NCBI GenBank assembly: GCA_037179515.1
Contig: JAXCGZ010019347.1
Coordinates: 1-64,000 of the forward strand
DNA length: 64,000 nucleotides
Source: Halocaridina rubra
Taxonomy: Eukaryota > Arthropoda > Malacostraca > Decapoda > Atyidae
Direction of reading: 5' to 3'
The notes under the pieces were generated by a model. It did not search any database. It was not told where the DNA came from and saw nothing but the letters and a program-made list of their open reading frames with translations. Position numbers and translations under genes: made by a program. Of this stretch, positions 57,202 to 64,000 are shown piece by piece; the first letter of the stretch is position 1; each line of letters opens with the position of its first letter.

Positions 57202-57205
<4 letters not shown>
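57060..57205. repeat. Fragmentary inverted pair of the tRNA-derived repeat
   Basis: A minus-strand piece (AAAACATGAATCATATTTTACC..CCGGAACTCGAACC) is followed directly by a plus-strand piece (TATGTCCTAGGTTCGAGTCCCGG..AAATTTGATTCAT). A miniature of the 51919-53252 array. Confidence 0.75.

Positions 57206-57292
<87 letters not shown>
57206..57292. repeat. (AT)n microsatellite
   Basis: AT tract between the tRNA-like fragment and the LINE-D 3' end. Confidence 0.97.
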
Positions 57293-57296
<4 letters not shown>

Positions 57297-57298
<2 letters not shown>

Positions 57299-57950
57299 TA
57301 TGTGTGATTACCTAATTGTGCATACGGGAAAGAGCCCGTATCCTGATTGGTTCCATTTTGTACTTAGTGATACTTATCATACCTGTCCTTAAAACTATGG
57401 ATTGAGATAGCTTTAACTTCCTCCTCGCTTTTTGAATTCCAATTATACACTAAAAAAGTACTTCCTTACATCCTGCAGAGAAGTTTTCTTACGAAGCTTC
57501 AAACTATGACCTCTAGTTCTAGTGCCAGCCATATAAAAATATCGATCCCTATCCACTCTATCATAATCATGAAGGAATTTAAAGACTGTCACCATATCCC
57601 CCATCAATCTTATAGCTTCGAGTGATAGTAAGTCTAATTCACTCAGCCTCTCATCATAACTGAGATTACGTATTTCTGGCATCAGTTTCGTGGCATGTCT
57701 TTGAAATTTTTCAAGCTTAGCTACGTGCTTTTTGTAAGTGCGGATTCCAAAAGTAGGCTGCATATTCAAGTTTTGGCCTCACATAGGTTACAAAAATATT
57801 TCTAAACATTTCATTGTCCATGTGCCTGAAGGCTACCCTTACATTTGATAAGAACGCATATGCTGCCCTTACTATACCATTTATATGCATTTCTGGAGAC
57901 AAATCTGCCAGTAGGTTTACTCCTAGATCTTTCTCATTCTGTGTGTGTGT
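57297..57950 (-). mobile_element. LINE-D 3' fragment
   Basis: Same C-terminal domain as the other LINE-D copies (NIFVTYVRPKLEYAA, RGHSLKLRKK), with small deletions in the SVRVVDNW region near 57430-57450 and a frameshift near 57740. The 3' end reads TGTGTGATTACCTAATTGTG on the + strand; the 5' truncation point abuts (TG)n at 57942. Confidence 0.85.
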
Positions 57951-58620
57951 GTCAGAAAATTAAAAAGAAAATAATTTTCTAATATAGATTTCTTTAGCGA
58001 ATCCAATCAGGAAATATCAGTGGCTGAGCAGGCATTAATGAACTGGTAAAAATAACAAGGCTTACGTCAAATAACTTCAAAGGAAATACTTTTCTAAAAT
58101 ATATTTCGTTACTGAATCCAGCTAAAAAAATAACAAAATAACTGACTTGGCACTAATTTCTTGACAAAACAAAGAGTTAATTTACATTCTAATGTTTTAT
58201 TAAATAGAACACACGATTTCTGTTATTACCTTTTAAAGAATTATATGAACAATTGGCCGAGTTAAAGGACATATTCACCGAAAGCTAATTCCCTCCAACC
58301 CTCATTTTGTTTCACGATCAGTCCCCATTATGGGGTGGGCACTGACAGCTTGAAGCTGGGGAATGAAAGCACTCCTCTCCTCATATATACCATGAAAGGA
58401 TGCAAGGGAAAAATATCTTTTTTTTTCCATAGATATATTCAAAAGAGTAATGAAATAATTCTCGATGGTTGCAATCATTAAAAGATTTGTTTTAAAACGG
58501 TAAAACTCGCAATACCCACGATTCGTGACATTACTTAACATCATAAGAATGAGACCTTTAAGTTTTCAGTCTGTGGAGGCTGTACAACAAAAAAAATAAA
58601 TTGCTGGATATATTAATCTT
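57951..58620. other. Unassigned DNA
   Basis: AT-rich. A minus-strand open frame at 58302-58544 has no domain. A weakly repeated theme (AAATACTTTTCTAAAATATATTTC vs AAATAATTTTCTAATATAGATTTC) at 57965 and 58083 suggests an old duplication. Confidence 0.3.
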
Positions 58621-58639
58621 ATCTCCTATACTGCTACTA

Positions 58640-58810
58640 TTAGTAGTAGTAGTAGTAGTAGTTCTTCTTCTTCTTATTATTATTATTATTACTATTATAA
58701 TTATTATTATCATCATTATTATTTCCTTCTCATTCTTTTACTTCTTCTTCCTCTTATTATTATTATTATAATAATAATTAATATTATTATAGTATTACTA
58801 AAATCAATAT
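58640..58810. repeat. Mixed trinucleotide repeats
   Basis: (TAG)n, (TTC)n and (ATT)n runs with interruptions. Confidence 0.9.
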
Positions 58811-59066
58811 TGTTATCATTATCATATCAACAATGAAATAATAAAAATCGATCAAATTTGAGTGTTAACATTGCAAGACCATTTTTTGACTCCTGCTGTT
58901 AAAATATCTCTTCAATCTGTTATGTTCAAGTGCAGTGACACCCTGGGAACCACCCCAAAAGGATAATAATAAAGTAGCCAAGGATCAGATATTTCTCTGC
59001 CTCCCAAAGGGCTCTCTCTCTCTCGTTTTGAAGTGTCATCGTTTTTTCATCGATTCGATTTGATTA

Positions 59067-59069
<3 letters not shown>
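58811..59069. other. Unassigned DNA before (CT)n
   Basis: No frame or repeat recognised. Confidence 0.3.

Positions 59070-59150
<81 letters not shown>
59070..59150. repeat. (CT)n microsatellite
   Basis: About 40 CT units, perfect. Confidence 0.97.
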
Positions 59151-59152
<2 letters not shown>

Positions 59153-59288
59153 CGCTAATTCTAGAGGTTAAAATGAGTGATGAATGTGCCCTCATAAATT
59201 CTGAGTCGATCAATACTTGTTTCATAAGCTTCCTGAGGTCAATGTTAGTAAAATATTGGATAACCTTCAAGGCGAATCTCTATAGATG

Positions 59289-59292
<4 letters not shown>

Positions 59293-59340
<48 letters not shown>

Positions 59341-59375
59341 ACACACACACACGCACGCACTTGCGTGCACACACA
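59293..59375. repeat. (CA)n microsatellite at the 5' junction of LINE-D
   Basis: CA tract with a few CG/TG variants, ending directly where LINE-D coding sequence begins. Confidence 0.95.
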
Positions 59376-61165
59376 CCAAGCTTTTCCACAGCTTTATCAA
59401 AGGAATACTGAAGGTAAAAGAACAGGTTTTAAGGCTAAAGAGAGCGGATGGAAGCATCACTGAGACGGATGAAGAGATCTGCAAAGAATTGAACAAGGAG
59501 TTTCAGTCAGTATTTACAGTAGAAAATACCCCACCCCCTCAGACTGCAGAGATAGAAGCTCAAGGGCAGGTATTAGAGAACATCAACCTTCCAGCCACAG
59601 AGGTATGCAAAGCGCCGATGGATTTAGATGTTCATAAAGCTACAGGTAATGATGACACATCCCCTCATGTACTTAAAAAATGCGCAAACTCAATATCAGC
59701 GGCACTGGGTATCATATTTAAAAAGTCACTGGAGTCAGGGGATATTCCAAGATGCTGGAAACAAGCAAATGTGATACCTATCTTCAAAAAGGGAAGGAGG
59801 GATATGGCTCTGAACTATAGAACAGTTTCCTTGACCAGCATAGTTTGCAAAGTTATGGAGAAACTACTAAGGAAACATATCTCTCTTCACTTGGAATCCT
59901 TCAACTTTTTGTCAGTGAGGCAACATGGCTTCAGAGAAGGTAGATCAACAGTAACAAACTTATTAGAATTTTATGATGAGGTAAGCCGAATCTTACAGGA
60001 AAGAGAGGGCTGGGCAGATTGCATATTCCTAGCATTCCAGAAAGCGTTTGACACTGTTCCACATGGGAGACTTATTAGGAAGCTGCAAGCAATGGCTAGA
60101 ATAGGTGGAAATGTCTTGGAATGGATAAAAACTTACTTAGAAGGAAGGGAACAGAGGGTTAGAGTAAGACACTCAGTGTCTGAATGGAGAAGAGTAAGTA
60201 GTGGAGTTCCACAGGGTTCAGTTTTAGGGCCACTTTTGTTCTTTGTATATGTAAATGACCTACCAGAGTCTGTAAATTCATTCATGAATATGTTTGCAGA
60301 TGATGCAAAGATTGTGAAGAAAATAAAAAACGAAACAATGGTAGAGAACTTCATGAAGATCTAAATAGTCTGCATGAGTGGTCAGAAAAGTGGCTAATGA
60401 AATTCAATACTTCAAAATGTAAGTTAATGAGAATGGGTACAAGTACAAGAAGGCCCAATCTTGACTGCTCGGTAGCAGGAGTACAACTTCAAGAGACAGA
60501 AAATGAGAGAGATCTAGGAGAAAACATACTGGCAGATTTGTCTCCAGAAATACATATAAATGGCATAGTAAGGGCAGCATATGCATTCTTATCAAATGTA
60601 AGGGTAGTCTTCAGGCACATGGACAAGGAAATGTTTAGAAATATTTATGTAACCTATGTGAGGCCAAAACTCGAATATGCAGCCCCATTTTGGAATCCAC
60701 ACTTGAAAAAGCACATAGCTAAGCTTGAAAAAGTTCAAAGACATGCCACGAAACTGGTGCCAGAAATACGCAATCTCAGTTATGATGAGAGGCTGAGGGA
60801 ATTAGACTTACTATCACTCGAAGCTAGAAGATTGAGGGGGGATATGGTGACAGTCTTTAAATTCCTTCATGGTTAAGATAGAGTGGATAGGGATCGATAT
60901 TTTGATAAGGCTGGCTCTAGAACTAGAGGTCATAGTTTGAAGCTTTGTAAGAAAACTTCTTTGCAGGATGTAAGGAAATACTTTTTCAGTGTAAGAGTAG
61001 TTGATAATTGGAATTGGCTAAGCGAGGAGGTAGTTAATGCTATCTCAATCCATAGTTTTAAGGACAGGTATGATAAGTATCACTAAGTATAAAATGGAAC
61101 CGATCAGGGGACAGGGAGATACCAGCTTTGGGCTCTTTCCCGTAAGCACAATTAGGTAATTACAC
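59376..61165 (+). pseudogene. LINE-D, longest copy (CR1-like reverse transcriptase)
   Basis: 5'-truncated at the (CA)n tract in the linker ahead of the reverse transcriptase. After a shift near 59440 it reads EEICKELNKEFQSVFT, then NVIPIFKKG, LNYRTVSLTS, QHGFREGRS, LAFQKAFDTVPH and GVPQGSVLGPLL, and the catalytic NMFADDAKI (about 60285-60315, Tyr replaced by Phe). A frameshift near 60345 is followed by MKFNTSKCK and the C-terminal domain to a TAA at 60874-60876, then SRTRGHSLKL to the real stop at 61086. The 3' terminus AGCACAATTAGGTAATTACACAC leads into (CA)n and (AT)n. It provides the reference for all other LINE-D copies. Confidence 0.88.
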
Positions 61166-61169
61166 ACAC

Positions 61170-62235
<1,066 letters not shown>

Positions 62236-62283
62236 GTAGTTAAAATACTTCAATAGATTTTACCAGTATATATTACCCAAGAT

Positions 62284-63200
62284 GTGATTACCTAATTGTG
62301 TTTACGGGAAAGAGCCAAAAGCTCGTATCTTCCCATCTCCTGATCGCTTCCATTTTATACTTAGTGATACTTTTCATACCTGTCCTTAAAACTATGGATT
62401 GAGATAGCATTAACTACCTCCTCGCTTAGCCAATTCCAATTATCAACTACTCTTACACTGAAAAAGTATTTTCTTACATCCTGCAAAGAAGTTTTCTTAC
62501 GAAGCTTCAAACTATGACCTCTAGTTCTAGAGCCAGCCATATCAAAATATCGATCCCTATCCACTCTATCATAACCATGAAGGAATTTAAAGACTGTCAC
62601 CATATCCCCCCTCACTCTTCTAGCTTCGAGTGATGGTAAGTCTACTTCCCTCAGCCTCTTATCATAACTGAGATTGCGTATTTCTGGCACCAGTTTCGTG
62701 GCATGTCTTTGAACTTTTTCAAGCTTAGCTATGTGCTTTTTCAAGTGCGGATTCCAAAAGGGGGCTGCATATTCCAGTTTTGGCCTCACATAGGTTACAT
62801 AAATATTTCTGAACATTTCCTTGTCCATGTGCCTGAAGGCTACCCTTACATTTGATAAGAATGCATATGCTGTCCTTTCTATGCCATTTATATGTATTTC
62901 TGGAGACAAATCTGCCAGTATGTTTACTCCTAGATCTCTCTCATTTTCTGTCTCTTGAAGTTGTACTCCAGCCACCGAGTAGTCAAGCTTGGGCCTTCTT
63001 GCACTTGTACCCATTCTCATTACCTTACATTTTGAAGTATTGAATTTCATTAGCCACTTTTCTGACCACTCATGCAAATTATTTAGATCCTCCTGAAGTT
63101 CTCTACCATTGTTCTCGTTTTTTACTTTTTTCACAATCTTTGCATCATCTGCAAACATATTCATGAATGAATTTACAGACTCTGGTAGGTCATTTATGTG
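62284..63200 (-). pseudogene. LINE-D copy 1 of the terminal series, long open frame
   Basis: The minus strand is open from 63164 to 62361, covering NMFADDAKIV through MKFNTSKCKVMRMG, NIYVTYVRPKLEYAAPFWN, RGDMVTVFKFLHGYD and SFKDRYEKYH. 5'-truncated just upstream of the FADD motif. The 3' end is at GTGATTACCTAATTG (62284). An uninterrupted frame of 267 codons implies recent insertion. Confidence 0.9.
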
Positions 63201-63207
63201 TGTGTGT

Positions 63208-63272
63208 GATTACCTAATTGTGCTTACGGGAAAGAGCCCAAAGCTTGTATCTTCCCGTCTCCTGATCGGTTC
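63208..63272 (-). mobile_element. LINE-D copy 2, 3'-terminal 65 bases only
   Basis: GATTACCTAATTGTGCTTACGGG to TCCTGATCGGTTC, flanked by (GT)n on both sides. Confidence 0.85.
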
Positions 63273-63288
63273 GTGTGTGTGTGTGTGT

Positions 63289-63595
63289 GATTACCTAACT
63301 GTTTTTACGGGAAAGAGCCCAAAGCTCGTAACTTTCCGTATCCTGATCGGTTCCATTTTGTACTTAGTGATACTTATCATACCTGTCCTTAAAACTATGG
63401 ATTGAGTTAGCATTAACTACCTCCTCGCTTAGCGAATTACAATTATCAACTACTCTTACACTGAAAAATTATTTCCTTACATCCTGCAAATATGTTTTCT
63501 TACGAAGCTTCAAACTATGACCTCTAGTTCTAGAGCCAGCCATATCAAAATATCGATCTCTATCCACTCTATCATAACCATTTAGGAATTTAAAG

Positions 63596-63600
<5 letters not shown>
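63289..63600 (-). mobile_element. LINE-D copy 3, about 310 bases
   Basis: Starts GATTACCTAACTG, ends inside the C-terminal coding region (TTTAAAGACTGT) and runs into (GT)n. Confidence 0.88.

Positions 63601-63641
<41 letters not shown>
63601..63641. repeat. (GT)n between LINE-D copies
   Basis: About 20 perfect GT units. Confidence 0.97.
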
Positions 63642-63642
<1 letters not shown>

Positions 63643-63868
63643 TTACCTAATTGTGTTTACGGGAAAGAGCCCAAAGCTCGTATATTCCCGTCTCCTGGTC
63701 GCTTCCATTTTATACTTAGTGATACTTATCATACCTGTCCTTAAAACTATGGATTGAGATAGCATTAACTACCTCCTCGCTTAGCCAATTCCAATTATCA
63801 ACTACTCTTACACTGAAAAAGTATTTCCTTGCATCCTGCAAGGAAGTTTTCTTACGAAGCTTCAAATT
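63641..63868 (-). mobile_element. LINE-D copy 4, about 230 bases
   Basis: Starts GATTACCTAATTGTG and ends CGAAGCTTCAAA within the C-terminal coding region, immediately followed by copy 5. Confidence 0.88.

Positions 63869-64000
<132 letters not shown>

Overview
This window is animal nuclear DNA, most probably from a decapod crustacean. That is an inference from spliced genes with GT-AG introns, very long (AT)n tracts, and LINE (RTE, CR1-like and I-like) and BEL retroelement types of the kind I know from crayfish and crabs. No bacterial operons, CRISPR arrays or phage genes are visible. Over half of the 64 kb is mobile DNA or its debris; simple repeats, mostly (AT)n, add about 3 kb.

Two host genes could be assembled exon by exon, and their reading frames close exactly. 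MRPL47 (mitochondrial large-subunit ribosomal protein uL29m) lies on the + strand in six exons between 29177 and 34365 and encodes 270 residues. A ZIP metal transporter of the SLC39A8/SLC39A14 type lies on the - strand in nine coding exons between 56398 and 36359 and encodes 534 residues. The genes converge tail to tail across 2.0 kb. The 11.2 kb first intron of the transporter holds an almost full-length I-like LINE, a tRNA-derived repeat array, a Tigger-like transposon and about 1 kb of (AT)n.

Layout. 1-3710: CR1-group LINE (LINE-A). 4463-7851: two inverted copies of a TA-flanked DNA transposon that carries a captured LINE 3' end. 7936-9409: RTE LINE. 9543-11480: hAT relic. 11762-12932: fold-back Tigger-like element. 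13410-17600: two zf-TTF hAT relics with LINE fragments between them. 17855-28680: a LINE (LINE-B, - strand) split by a 7.5 kb nest that holds an inverted solo LTR and an internally deleted BEL/Pao element. 29177-34365: MRPL47. 34366-56398: intergenic DNA and the ZIP gene with its intronic repeats. 57297-64000: repeated truncated copies of a CR1-like LINE (LINE-D) among (GT/CA)n tracts, plus a second LINE-B copy.

No cooperating gene system is apparent: the host genes are housekeeping or transport genes, and the rest is layered transposon history. The most informative features are the nested BEL/LTR palindrome, the microsatellite-linked LINE-D series, the promoter-like monomers in front of the I-like LINE, and a tandem repeat that starts exactly at a ZIP splice donor and multiplies donor-like sites.
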